NCBI GenBank assembly: GCA_012064385.1
Contig: QRDG01000405.1
Location: 544,323-608,322 of the forward strand
Reading direction: 5' to 3'
Origin: Puccinellia tenuiflora
Lineage: Eukaryota > Streptophyta > Magnoliopsida > Poales > Poaceae
Length of the DNA stretch: 64,000 nt
In this document: one piece after another, positions 36,601-45,798 of the stretch
Position numbering within the stretch: the stretch's first letter is position 1
Layout: each line of letters opens with the position of its first letter
Notes under the pieces: model-generated
What the model was told of the DNA's origin: nothing
Databases searched by the model: none
Seen by the model: the letters and a program-made list of their open reading frames with translations, nothing else
Made by a program: the position numbers and the translations under genes

Positions 36601-37055
36601 TGGTGACTTCCACTTCAACGTCGAGACATCTATCTCCTTCACTTGATGAGGACGTGCTAGCGTCGTGGACGACGCTTTTCGAAGGAGGGGGAGATGATGT
36701 AGCCCAACCCACGTCCATCACAAGGACAAACCATCCGACACATGCCAAGTCACCATGGGCGTCAAAGGTGAACTCTTTCCTCTTCGAGATCTCATTTCGT
36801 ACCCTTTGGAATGGTATGCTACTTGAGCATCCGCCCCTTTGCATTGCTAGGTTTGACACGATGGATAAGAAGCCGATGGGAGGTGCCGAGGAAGCCCAAG
36901 AGTTGATTTCATCCAAGGCATACGCGTGGATGAGGAGGAGGAAGCGTCAAGGAAAAAGCACAAGGCAGGAGCCAGCCGGCCGGCCCCCAGGCCGGCCTAG
37001 GCCGGCTCCTAGGCCGGGCCCCCTCCAGACGACGCCGGCCTCCAGGCCGGCCTAG
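33663..37055 (+). CDS. Element H long ORF, family not recognised
   Basis: ATG 33663 (MSSESGASYGG) opens 1130 residues; the first 1010 lie before the 3' LTR and the rest read through the polypurine tract into it. Visible parts: an acidic Asp/Met/Tyr-rich N-terminus with repeats (MSDNDFGAPSMDD, about 1-135); an Arg/Ser/His-rich basic region (136-265); a coiled coil (about 266-325); three copies of EHGxFPSxK near 352, 379 and 409; and a long Cys/Phe/His-rich C-terminal half with repeated NxxSFLxxxC-type motifs. I see no zinc knuckle, protease DSG/DTG or RT motif. The basic region plus coiled coil would suit a Gag-like RNA-binding, self-assembling protein, but that is inference. The frame has no internal stop, unlike its neighbours. 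Confidence 0.7.
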   Translation: MSSESGASYGGHDDENMMSDNDFGAPSMDDIMSDNDYGAPSMNDMVDHDIDVTSTSMDYMAEHHHYHDYDAATARDMETYNDFEPTSVNSMVDHYFDYNSNEVVEPYIDYGSSRHVKDLPRGSTHLVDDDSDDEYPPRRSSRPRTQERHRRQAPTSSSRRRSSRHLRLEDKETRPPPRRQATSPSRRRPTQSAYAHESSSRNTKDLHRRTSTHDHHRRHYEDSTYSRPRHHTSTSTSKMAASIHHKESPPRATTKRASKHRSSYTKKWDELMADLAKLKNERDTDNANFAIEQAKLKANADCDKLMADLKTIREEFIVGLSKFFTPSHDSSPSLSSTPLQVGDQEDGEKTVEHGIFPSTKEASMEDASTMNVESSGDAEHGMFPSAKESSDDAHPTAFTFGGEKVEEVEHGSFPSTKVAIGVEHTEPIPMCLNDEMVPIPCENESHLAHLSESASELSAYTICDIECLHFEGMRDTPLELGEVVDRSSEDILISNNLPSTSSVFSHVLLGSMDDETPSFAMMVPLMEKMYMEDEDDATPCLHEDVQVGYMDAATSTTTPTSLERDYKGTHMGVDDALIPLVDMMTCDCLHDVDVSFDVTYDSCIFPCDTLFQTNVDHVEFPMCDDLATCMPCYESFQFSPIVACNMSNNFSFLCVACNDDKMLDNEFAPIAFSIFGDGSFCYVENFPSFILHVDHPHTSHFHFERGVFGDVQMKRRIMMDDAFMYHAHNFFLWNFVCNGSCFIMSTSTEHELTKRALESIYHESCGSDQPLFPFPCFASNKLNNCSFLWFACKHVSALVFLCDIHAPLIFLVDDLCVATNLMSNFSFLMFVGHHNDIFSMSCHEASGCYLLGVATKLMNTCSSLCFVCTHDGDDKRLSHLVWFTNISFRRFQCNEHHMVQNEIAILAFSNFIGDFVFPNFEDVWTSCLHIDLAFVFHAIYLCCANGVMNKFGHVIDDVLVYHAHTYFAWSLVRIGINSGMVTSTSTSRHLSPSLDEDVLASWTTLFEGGGDDVAQPTSITRTNHPTHAKSPWASKVNSFLFEISFRTLWNGMLLEHPPLCIARFDTMDKKPMGGAEEAQELISSKAYAWMRRRKRQGKSTRQEPAGRPPGRPRPAPRPGPLQTTPASRPA
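36681..36694 (+). promoter_or_regulatory. Polypurine tract of element H
   Basis: GAAGGAGGGGGAGA abuts the 3' LTR start TGATGTAG. Confidence 0.9.
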
Positions 37056-37670
37056 GCCGGCTCCCAGGCCGGGCGCCCTACAGACGACGCCGGCCTCCAG
37101 GCCGGCCTAGGCCGGCCCCCAGGCCGGTCCCCCACCAGACGACGCCGGCCTCCAGGCCGGCCCCCAGGCCGGTCCCCTACCAGACGACGCCGGCCTCCAG
37201 GCCGGCCCAGGCCGGCCCCCAGGCCGGACCCCCACCGTTTTGTACTAGACTATAAATAGCTCTCCCCCTTTTCCATTTGAGGTAGAGAAGAATGAACTAG
37301 AGTTGAGCGTTGCTCCTTCCGTGATGGGTTCCTCCGAGGAGGATGATGAATCTCTTGTTGTAGCTACTCTTTCACTGAGGTGTCTCTAGTAGTGCAAACC
37401 AATCTTTCCCTTGTGGATTCTATTGGATCGGTGGACCGGCCGGTAAGAGAAATCGGTTTCATTAAGCGTGTTGTTGACTTGGGTTTTGGGATCCGGAGGC
37501 TGCTCCGTTGGGGGTTTGTTGCCGGGTGATTCTCCCTCGTAGGCTTCGCGAGTTATCCCCCACGAATTTGCCCTTTTCCCCTATTGTTCTTTGTTTCCAC
37601 CTCCGTGTTCTTCGTGTTCATCCTCTTTTCCCCCTCAAATCCGTGAAGATCGGGCCAACCCCCTACATCA
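36695..37670 (+). repeat. Element H 3' LTR
   Basis: 976 bp, 104 bp longer than the 5' LTR because its GGCCGG array (36969-37232) has about five units instead of three. It contains the stop codon of the long ORF (37053-37055). Confidence 0.92.
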
Positions 37671-37675
37671 CATCC
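37671..37675. repeat. Target-site duplication of element H (right)
   Basis: CATCC, matching 31416-31420. Confidence 0.9.
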
Positions 37676-37831
37676 CCTCCTGTGCGCCGCCGCCTACTAG
37701 GCGACGCGCCGCACGCACAGCGTCGCTGCGGGACCCTCACCTCACAGGGCCGCACTGGACGCCCGCCCCGCGAATCCCGTCGTCCAGGAGCAGCTCCACC
37801 CCGCACAGCACCCCTGCCGCTACACAGTCGA

Positions 37832-37997
37832 CGCGCCGTCCGTCGCTTCCCCATCTGCCCCAGCCTCCACGCGCTGCCACCTCGCCACGGTCGCACGGAC
37901 CCCCACCGCCAGCACGCGCCGTCCGTCGCTTCCCCCTCTGCCCCAGCCTCCACGCGCTGCCACCTCGCCACGGTCGCACGGACCCCCACCGCCAGCA
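37832..37997. repeat. 83-bp tandem duplication in element E LTR
   Basis: The unit starting CGCGCCGTCCGTCGCTTCCC occurs at 37832 and 37915 and is almost unchanged, so it is a recent duplication upstream of the TATA box. Confidence 0.9.
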
Positions 37998-38157
37998 CGC
38001 GCCACACCGCCCCGAGCTTATCCGCGGGCGCGAGAATCCGTCGTCCAGCTCCTCTCTGACGCTACACCATCGACGCGCCGTCCGTCGTCTCCCACCGCCC
38101 GGCCATCCTCGCCTCGACACCTCACTGCAAGCCCGCCCGGACCCCCACCGTGGAGGG

Positions 38158-38167
38158 CTATAAAAGG
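38158..38167 (+). promoter_or_regulatory. TATA box of element E LTR
   Basis: CTATAAAAGG lies in a GC-rich context. The GC-rich, translated-looking stretch that follows (38170-38430) is typical of these LTRs downstream of the start site. Confidence 0.7.
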
Positions 38168-39207
38168 AGCCCCCCGGCAGCAGCCCAGCACCGCACCACC
38201 ATCCCCTCCCCCTGAGCCTCTTCTCCACCCCACACTAGCTCCCGGGGAGCACCGGAGCGCCGGCGACGAGCGCGTCCCCGCCGCTCTGTCCCCGAGCGAT
38301 TCACCACCTCCAGAGCCACCCCGCCGCCCAAGCCTCCTCCCTATTCCAATCCACACCTGCCGGAGCCCTTAGCCCGCTTCCCCTTTCCCTAGGACCGCCG
38401 GAATCGACGCCCTCGTCCTCGACGGTGAGAACGCCGGCGACGGCGACACCCCTCTTTCCCCCTGTTCTTTTCCTTCGCCACGTACCGCTTCGGTTTTAAA
38501 GGGATGGGTCCCACCCGTCAGTGTTTTAATCTTATCCAAACATTTTCTGTTTCTTTTTTTTTAAAACAGATTCTGGACCTAACTTTGGAACTTAATATCT
38601 CTCTCATACATGCTCAGAAAAATATGAGTCTTTTTGCACCGGCTTTGTTTTGAAAATCTCTATCCAATGAGACTGGTTTTAATGCCTTTGAAGTGCCTTT
38701 GAAGTGGAAGTTGAGACTGGCTCAGAAAAATTTCTTTAGGAGATTCAAACCATGCCTTTGACGTGGAAGTTGAACCCACCCCTGAAGGCAAGCCATTAGT
38801 CCCCAACCATCTGTTTCCAAGTTGCCGAAGCCTTGTTTAACTTGTTCGCTAATTGTTTGAGCGATAGTTGCATCTCACATGCTTATTATTTCATGCTTAT
38901 GATTTCATGCAATCTATTGTTGTCACCTTTATTTCATGTCTACTATTTATGTGAGCCGTCAATGCTACTTTTATTTTCTGCAATACGATAAACTCATGTT
39001 CCGTGAGTTGAGTTCCGGTAACCCGTCTAAATACACGTTGGGTCCTGCCCAAATGGATTGAAGCGGCTACTTTTCCGTAGAGTTGTGGCGTTGTGTTGGA
39101 CGGTACCATGCACCACTCCCCATTCCGGTGATGATGGACTGGAGGAACCGCCGCAGTCAATGGAATGGTGGAACGGGATTGCGTGGACACCTCCACTAAC
39201 TTATGTA

Positions 39208-39557
39208 GTCGACCCGTGGCTGCTACTGGCCGGAGACACCTCCGCCCTCGCCCGGTTGACGCTAACCGATTGTGTTATTTTCTTTTCTTACTCGACCCGT
39301 GGCTGCTACTGGCCGGAGACATCTCCGTCCTCGCCCGGTTGATGTGTTATTTTCTTTTCTTACTCGACCCATGGCTGCTACTGGCCGGAGACATCTCTGT
39401 CCTCGCCCGGGTGATGTTGTTATTTTTTCTTACTCGACCCGTGGCTGCTACTGGCCGGAGACATCTCCGTCCTCGCCCGGTTGATTTTGTTATTTTATCT
39501 TCACTCAAGCTGTGGCTGTCACTGGTCGGAGAAAACTCCACCATCGCCCGGTTGACC
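39208..39557. repeat. Tandem repeats with hairpin core, element E LTR (five copies)
   Basis: Units of about 70-83 bp share GGCTGCTACTGGCCGGAGAC and end CGCCCGGTTGA; they begin near 39208, 39292, 39364, 39434 and 39505. Each has a small inverted repeat such as CGGAGACATCTCCG. A diverged set with the same core is at 63312-63665 in element G. Confidence 0.9.
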
Positions 39558-40785
39558 TTATTTTACCTTGCTGAACTACTATGTGATTATTTTATGCTTA
39601 TGTATATCTTGTGGACTAACGTTTGTTGCTGTCTTATGGCCGAGAATAAAAATTGACTAAAAAGATAACCACCTCCGTCGACTAGATTGAGTCAAATAGT
39701 GCCACTCGCCAAAAACACACCCGCACAACCATGCATCGTTGAAATGGGCAGACCGTAGCTTAGTAGCCTACCGAGCCTCTTTTGATGCTACTCACTTGGC
39801 AAGTCTAGTCGGATACTGCATAGTTGTGGTCGGGGCTAGTCTTGTGAAGGTTCCGGAGCTAGGCATTGCTCATGAGTTGGGGACGTGCCGGATTCACTTC
39901 GTCATAAGACTTAGCCCGAGTGGTAAGTCTGTAGCTATACAAGGAGTGTCTTGATAGAGCGGATGGCTACGGGGGAATAGGTTTGTGCGGCAGGTACTGG
40001 CTGTACAAGCTTAGACCCCAACGTGTGGATAAAAGTTGCAACCTCTCGAGAGTGTCAAATCTAGAATCTAGTATTGTTCCTACCTAAGGAACGGTGTTGG
40101 GTCCAGTCACACTAGAGTCAGTCCAGTCGAACACGGGGAAATAAATTCACCAAACGGTCAGAGTTGGCCAAAGCTGAATGAGCAGAAAGGTGGACCATAG
40201 TTGGTCAAAGCTAAGCCCGAAGTGGACCAGAGTTGGTCAAGCTTGAGAACATAAGTGTTGTGGATAGTGTTGTGGAAATAAGACTCGTTCTCATAAACCA
40301 CGGTTTTCGTCACAGGTAAGTAGGTAAGTTAAGTCCAACCGTTAAGCTTGGACTCACACCTGCACCCATGCCATGCCATATAGGATCGTTGGTTACGGTT
40401 GATTGCGGATTGATGTCTTGCGAGTACATTCCATGTACTCACATGGCTTTTCATGTGGCCAGATCCTCCTACCCCCGTCGCCGAGTACCCCTTGTACGAG
40501 AACTAGACCCGGTATCCCGGCAGAACCCTGTGGAGTTAGGCCCTCTTCGTCGCACGCTTCCGCCAATCCGCTGACGCCCTCTGATGAAGTCATGTTCGAT
40601 AAATAATGTACAAACTGTTGTGTGCGCTAGGGCGCAGCCTTGTAATGAGACCCTTGTAATCCATCGTCGGTTCCCCGACCCCTTAATAAAGTGGTTATGT
40701 TCTGCTATCAAGTTGTCATATATTTAGTGCTCCTGGGACTGATATATGGGGTAACTCGATCTCCGGATCGGGGTGCCACAGAGCT

Positions 40786-40821
40786 TGGTATCAGAGCCTA
40801 ACTGCTTGTAGGATACCCTAG
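40786..40821 (+). promoter_or_regulatory. Primer-binding site and leader motif of element E
   Basis: TGGTATCAGAGCC (40786-40798, tRNA-iMet) is followed at 40807-40821 by TGTAGGATACCCTAG. The latter is identical to a motif in element F and nearly identical in J. Confidence 0.85.
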
Positions 40822-40937
40822 TTCTAGACGGAGCCTTAGATAGCGAACGTTGCTTTGCTTGCTTTTAATTGTTTCTCTATCTGTTTGTGTTTTTCTAACC
40901 TTGCAACTCACATTTTTGGCTTCTACCTCTGGTACAG

Positions 40938-41000
40938 ATGAAGTTCGAGATACCCATAGAAACCCCCGCCTTGAACGTTCCCGGCATGCCGCAATTCCTC
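40938..41000 (+). pseudogene. Element E coding start, truncated
   Basis: ATG 40938 opens MKFEIPIETPALNVPGMPQF, after a leader of about 140 bases ending in TGGTACAG. The frame continues into sequence I attribute to element C, so only about 20 residues can be ascribed to E. The family is not recognisable from so short a piece. Confidence 0.4.
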
Positions 41001-41244
41001 CGGGAGATGCCTGACAGGGCCGCGACACGTGGCACGCAGCGGTTGCACCCGCGGCCACGACCTCCTCGGCTCCAACGGGCGACGTGGCGGGGCCCGCCAC
41101 GACTCGGGCGCTGGTCAATAAAGCCTGGGCGCGCAGACGACGCCCATTACTTCTCCCATAACTCCTCCGCACACTTCTCCCCACGCCTCCAATCTCTCCA
41201 GACCACTCCAACTCCAGAGCACTCTTCTTCTTCTCCGGCGGCCG

Positions 41245-44200
41245 ATGGCACCCAAGAAAGCAGCCACCGACCCGAAGGGCAAGGCCACGGCGCAAGCGGG
41301 CACGTCCGCGGCGATGGCGCGCGCCGCTGCTCTCGAGGGAGCACTGCCGCGGACGCGGGTCACCGCGGCGACGATAGCGACGGTGCGCCATCTGGCGGCG
41401 GCGCGAACCAACGAGCACGGCGCCACCGAAATGAGGCCGGCCGGTAGCAGGCTCACCGAGACCTTCTACCCCATCTTCCTTCATACTCTCTACGCCGGCC
41501 TGGTACCGCCATTCTCCGACTTCCTCCTGGCGATCTTGGAGGTGTACCAGATCCAATTGCTCCATCTTCATCCCAACTCCATCCTCATCCTCGCCATCTT
41601 CGCCCACTTCTGCGAGGCCTACCTCGGCATCCGTCCCTCGGTGGCGCTCTTCCACAGCTTCTATTCTCTTTGGAACTCCGCCAAGGGCGAGCGGCTTGGG
41701 TGCGTCTCCTTCCGCATCGCCGACGCCAGGAGCGAGAACTACATCCCCATCGCCTGGTGCGGTGAGGACGCCGTCACCAAGGTGACGAAGAAGGTGGACA
41801 AGTTCCGCGAGAAGTAGCTCTTCGTCGACGCCAAGGCCACACACCCCCTCCTGGAGGTGCCGGAGGGGCCCCCGAGGAAGTGGGCGCGCTGGGCGAGCGC
41901 GGACTTCAGGGGCTCGAGGCTTGACGCGGTGTACGAGTATATCCGACGCATCCGCGAGGCAGGGGTCACCGGCCAGATGGTGGCGAAGGACTTCACCAGG
42001 CGCCGCATCGCTCCCCTCCAACAGCACACCGAGCCGGTGTGGCGGTACGACGGCAAGACGGACGCAATGCGGCTAAGTAGGGACGGCTTCGCGCCTGAGG
42101 TGCTACGCCAGATCATGGGCGTTCTCTTCACGTCGCCGGAGATCCCGTCCGCCAAGAAGGAGGCTGCCAAGCCGCTCATTGTCTTCGCCGAGGAGAGCAT
42201 CGAGGAGCAGTGCGTGCGCATGCCCACGTTCGACGAGTGGGGGATTGTGCCCGCAGGGCACAGCGGGCCTCGCACTAACCCGTGGGAGGCGGAGCCGGAG
42301 TACTTGGACGAGCCTCCGGAGCCAGAGGAGGTGGAGGAGTCCGCCGAGGAGGAGGCCTCGAGAAGCGAGGACCCCCTCGGCGAGGACGAGGCTTCGAGGG
42401 GCATTGGCCCCGTTGGTGAGGACATCGGCTCCTCAAAGAGCGTTCACGCTGAGGTGGACCTCCAGGTGCTGTCCTCCGGCGACGAAGAGGACGCCTTCCG
42501 CGTCGTCCGCTCCCAGCGCGCCGAAGGGGAGGGGGAGACGAGCGGCGGCGGGAGTGGGCGCTGCAAACCCCGCTCCAAGGCCGTCCACGACAGGAGGGCC
42601 GCAGCCGCGAGGAACACCCCTCGCGCGGAGACAGGAGCTGCTCGGGAGGAGGCCGGAGGAAGCCACACCCAGCCACCCAAGGCGAAAAAGAGGGTGTGGG
42701 TGATGGCCGGCGAGTAAGTCTTTGATCTTTCTTTTTCCCTCGACATTTCGTTTCTGAGGAAATCTCCTTGATGGATTTTCAACTTGGCTCCCTTTCAGGC
42801 AGCCTGCGGAGCCGAAGAGGCGGCGGCTCGGCAAAGCTGGAGAGACCACCAGCGTCGCTGCGGAGACGCCTGCGGCCGGCGAGCCGCAGCAAGCAGTTGT
42901 TCCTTCTGAGGTCGAGCACCGCGCGGAGGCGGTGGTGGCCGAGGAGGCCATGCTGTCGCCAACCCGGGCGGCGACTTCTCCTGCGGCGGAACGCCGCGTG
43001 GAGGAGGAGACCGTAGAGGCGGCGCCGTCGCCAACCAGGGCGGCAACCCCTCCCGTCCAGCAGGAGACGGAGGAGGAGACCGTGGACGAAGACATCGTCG
43101 TGGAGCCGCCTCCAGAGGAGGAGGCCTCCTCGAGAAGGGCCGACGCGCCCGAGGCCGCGACGGACGCGGTTGTTGCAGAGGGGGCCGGAGGCGCCCCTGA
43201 GGAGCAGGAGGCGGTGGTGCCGCCGGAGCCCACTGGCGCTGAAGCTGAGCGCGAGAGGGCGCCCAGCCCCCAGAGGGCAACTGAAGCGAGCGCCGAGGAA
43301 GGCGCCCCCACAAGCCCCCGGATCGCACCAGAGGCGGTCGTGGGTCCGAGGCAGGACCCGGGCGCCTCGACGAGGATCGAGGACTCTGCACCCAGCAGCA
43401 GCGCGGGGGTCTCCTTGGCGCTGCACGCGCCGCAGCGTCAAGCAGCCCATCGCCGGATCGTCCTCAACCGGGCGCGGCGAGCGCTCGACGGGCTGGAGGA
43501 GCAGCTCGCCAAGGAAGAAGACGCCCTGGCAGAGGAAAGGGCAAGGCTCGGCAAAGCCTGGATTCTTCTCCACGAGAGGGTGGAGATGTGCCGCCGGCAG
43601 GACGCGGCGGCAAAGGCGGCTTGCGAGGAAGCGATCCGCTTCGCCAAAGAGACCCGCGACAGCGTCAAGCGGGAGGCGCAGGAGGTGATGGACGAGCTCG
43701 ACGCCGCCAGGGAGGCACTCGAGGAGGAAACCACCACCAAGCACCAGGAGCTGGCGGCTGCGGAGCAGAAGTTTGCTGTCGACTCTGAGAGCACCCGGGC
43801 CAGCCTGAAGGAGCTCCGCGAGCTGCTTGATGCTCGCGAGGGACAGCTGGCGCCCCGCGAGGCGGAGCAGGTGCGGCGTGAGGAGGAGCTCTCCCTCCGG
43901 TAGAAAGAGCTGCTCAGGCGCGAGGAGCAGGTCCAGCTGCTCGAGAAGGACCAGGCCACCCGCGAGGGGCAGCTGGAGGAGCGTGAGGGTCGGGTGGCCG
44001 CCGACGAGGCCAACCTCGCGGCGGAGCAGAAGAGGCTCCAAGAAGAGGCTGACCTCAAGGTCAAACTCGTCCGCGAAAGCCTCTCCAAAGAGTATGACGA
44101 GAAGGTCGCGAAGCACGAGGACCGCCTCAAGACCAAGCGCAAGGAGCTCGAGAAGCGCATCAAGGAGCTTGAGCAGGAGGAGAAGCGGTTGACCTCTTGC

Positions 44201-44797
44201 CTCGAGGTCTCTCGGGAGGCCCAGGCGCGCGCCGAGGGAAACGCCTTCGCCTTGGAGAGGGACCTGGACGAGCTCCGGCAGCAGGTGGGGCCAGCCGCGG
44301 CTCTGGCGGAGCGAGCTCGGGACCAGCGGCAGGTTGACCGGTTCATGACGCGCCAGCGCCAGAGCATTCTCCAGAGCTTGGTGAGCCGCGTGCGCGCGGT
44401 CGGGAGAGACCTGAGGATCGACGTCCCCTCCTTCTCCGCGGCGACCGACGACGAAACTTCATATTCGCATTTCTTCGAGCAATTCCTCGGAAAGCTTGAA
44501 GGGGTCGCGAAGAGCTTTGATAGGCTCGTCGTGGAGGAGAGTCGCGACCTCCTAGTCGTCGCCGTCACCAACGTCTTCAGCAACCTCGTGAGGCTCCAGC
44601 CCTCGCTTGATCTTGAGGACGTAATGGCGCCGCCGCGCGCCATCAGCGACAAGGCGCGGGAGGACGCCACGCAGGCCGCCATCGCGTTCGCCAAGAAATT
44701 TGACCAAGTGGTGATCGAAGGCGACGACGGGGATGCCCTGGACGAGGTGGAAACCGCCGTGGACCAAGCAGGCACCTCAGGAGGCGCGACGGCTTGA
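41245..44797 (+). pseudogene. Element C extra ORF (grass 'putative gypsy type transposon' protein), spliced
   Basis: ATG 41245 (MAPKKAATDPKGK) starts exon 1, to 42713. A GT-AG intron of 85 bp (42714-42798, donor GTAAGT, acceptor CCTTTCAG) restores the frame, and exon 2 runs to TGA 44797. This gives 1155 residues. Residues about 70-290 (TETFYPIFLHTLYAGLVPPF, RPSVALFHSFYSLW, WARWASADF) match the conserved domain common in grass Gypsy elements. An acidic, Ala/Glu-rich linker follows, then a coiled coil of several hundred residues. Two in-frame TAG codons (41815-41817, 43901-43903) stand where CAG is expected. It converges on gag and so is antisense to the element's own RNA. Its role is unknown. 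Confidence 0.75.
42714..42798 (+). other. Predicted 85-bp intron in the extra ORF
   Basis: The donor context is GCGA/GTAAGTCT and the acceptor is TTGGCTCCCTTTCAG/GCAG. The region has stops in the exon 1 frame; removing it joins MAGE to QPAEPKRRR in the long exon 2 frame. Confidence 0.75.
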
Positions 44798-45798
44798 GCT
44801 CCTTGCCTGTAGCTGGACGTGCAGAGGGCACATTTATCTTAGCCATTTTGATTGTAAACTTTGTAAGAAACTTGTCAAGTTATATTGGAGTGTGCTTGTG
44901 AATGTCCCTCGGGAAGCCTTTGTCTTTCCTCATGTCTTTTTCGCTCTACGTCTTAGGACCCTCTCTTAGCGCTACACCACCGCCGCTTCGGTATGTGCGA
45001 GTCAGTGCTCCACAAGTCCGGGGGGTGCGTGAGGCCTCAAGAAGTAAGAGCTCCGTGAAGCGCGATGCTTGGGGCTCCCCTTTGACGTGCAAGCAGCCCA
45101 TGAGGCGTAGGAGAGAGAAAAGAGACTCGAGGGGCAAAAACCAACGAGAGGAAATTTCGACCAAGTCTTTGTACTTAGCTTAGCGAGGCATTCTGCCTTG
45201 GAGAGGGTGTTGGTTCCCTGGCGAGATGTTTTCGCTTTGACGTTGCCTGAGGCTTGGAGAGCCTGTTTTCCTGCACTTGGAGAGGTAGGCATACCCACAA
45301 GCAATAGATAGCTAAAGAATCTTATGGTGCTCGTAGGTTCCTTCATGTGTGTCTCGCGAGGAGAAACAGGCACCAAGGTTTTGGTGATCCTTGGTGAGTT
45401 GACGTGCGCGGGAGCTGACCCATGAGTTCAGAGCTCCTTGGGAGTTGACATACATGAGAGCTGACCCGCAAGTTCAGAGCTCGGATCCCTTGGGTTTTAA
45501 GCGCTGCTGGGATGCTCCCGTGGCATGGTACCCTGCTAGCCCCCGCTCGCGAGATACGCATGAGGGATCATACGAGCGAGAGAGGAAAGTGAACAACGGT
45601 AGAACTTGCCGAAGTCACAAAATACGCTTGGCGCGATGCGCAAAGGTTCAGAATGACCTAAAATAGAGGTTCGTTACACTGGCGTGGCCAGAAGTTTCTC
45701 TTTCTTTGATGGCGAAGTCTTGCTTCTCTGGACAAATCTGACGGTGTTCAGGCGAACATGTCAGAATTTGCCCTGAGGAAGGCGACGAGCGCGCTTTC
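44798..45798. other. Non-coding spacer of element C
   Basis: A kilobase between the convergent extra ORF and protease, without RT or other pol remnants beyond a few residues next to 45799. It contains a 46-base direct duplication (GAGTTGAC units at 45396 and 45442) and some CTCGCGAG words. Confidence 0.6.

Larger units (their letters stand above)
31421..37670 (+). mobile_element. Element H: complete non-autonomous LTR retrotransposon with one large ORF
   Basis: LTRs at 31421-32292 and 36695-37670 both begin TGATGTAG and end CTACATCA, a perfect 8-bp inverted end. There is a 5-bp CATCC target duplication, a tRNA-iMet primer-binding site at 32295 and a polypurine tract GAAGGAGGGGGAGA (36681-36694) against the 3' LTR. 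The internal 4.4 kb holds a 1.37-kb leader and one uninterrupted ORF, with no protease, RT, RNase H or integrase. Outside the repeat arrays the LTRs differ at roughly a dozen positions, so the insertion is young. It must have been moved by another element's enzymes. Confidence 0.92.
30567..41000 (+). mobile_element. Element E: chromovirus 5' LTR and leader, split by element H
   Basis: The LTR starts TGTCACATCCCG at 30567 and ends GGGGTGCCACA at 40780, giving roughly matching inverted ends. After removing H and one CATCC it is about 3.96 kb, close to the LTR sizes of J and F. It is followed by a tRNA-iMet primer-binding site, the shared leader motif and an ORF start at 40938. The element then stops where C begins; there is no gag-pol body or 3' LTR. 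Confidence 0.7.

Noticed and set aside
39208..39557. CRISPR-like appearance of regularly spaced repeats
   Set aside because: Repeats and linkers are both related between units, the setting is a plant LTR, and no Cas-like gene exists. It is an ordinary tandem array.
41245..44797. Extra ORF of element C as a host gene
   Set aside because: The same domain and coiled-coil plan is found in element B's extra ORF at the same place relative to gag, and the family is known from grass Gypsy elements.
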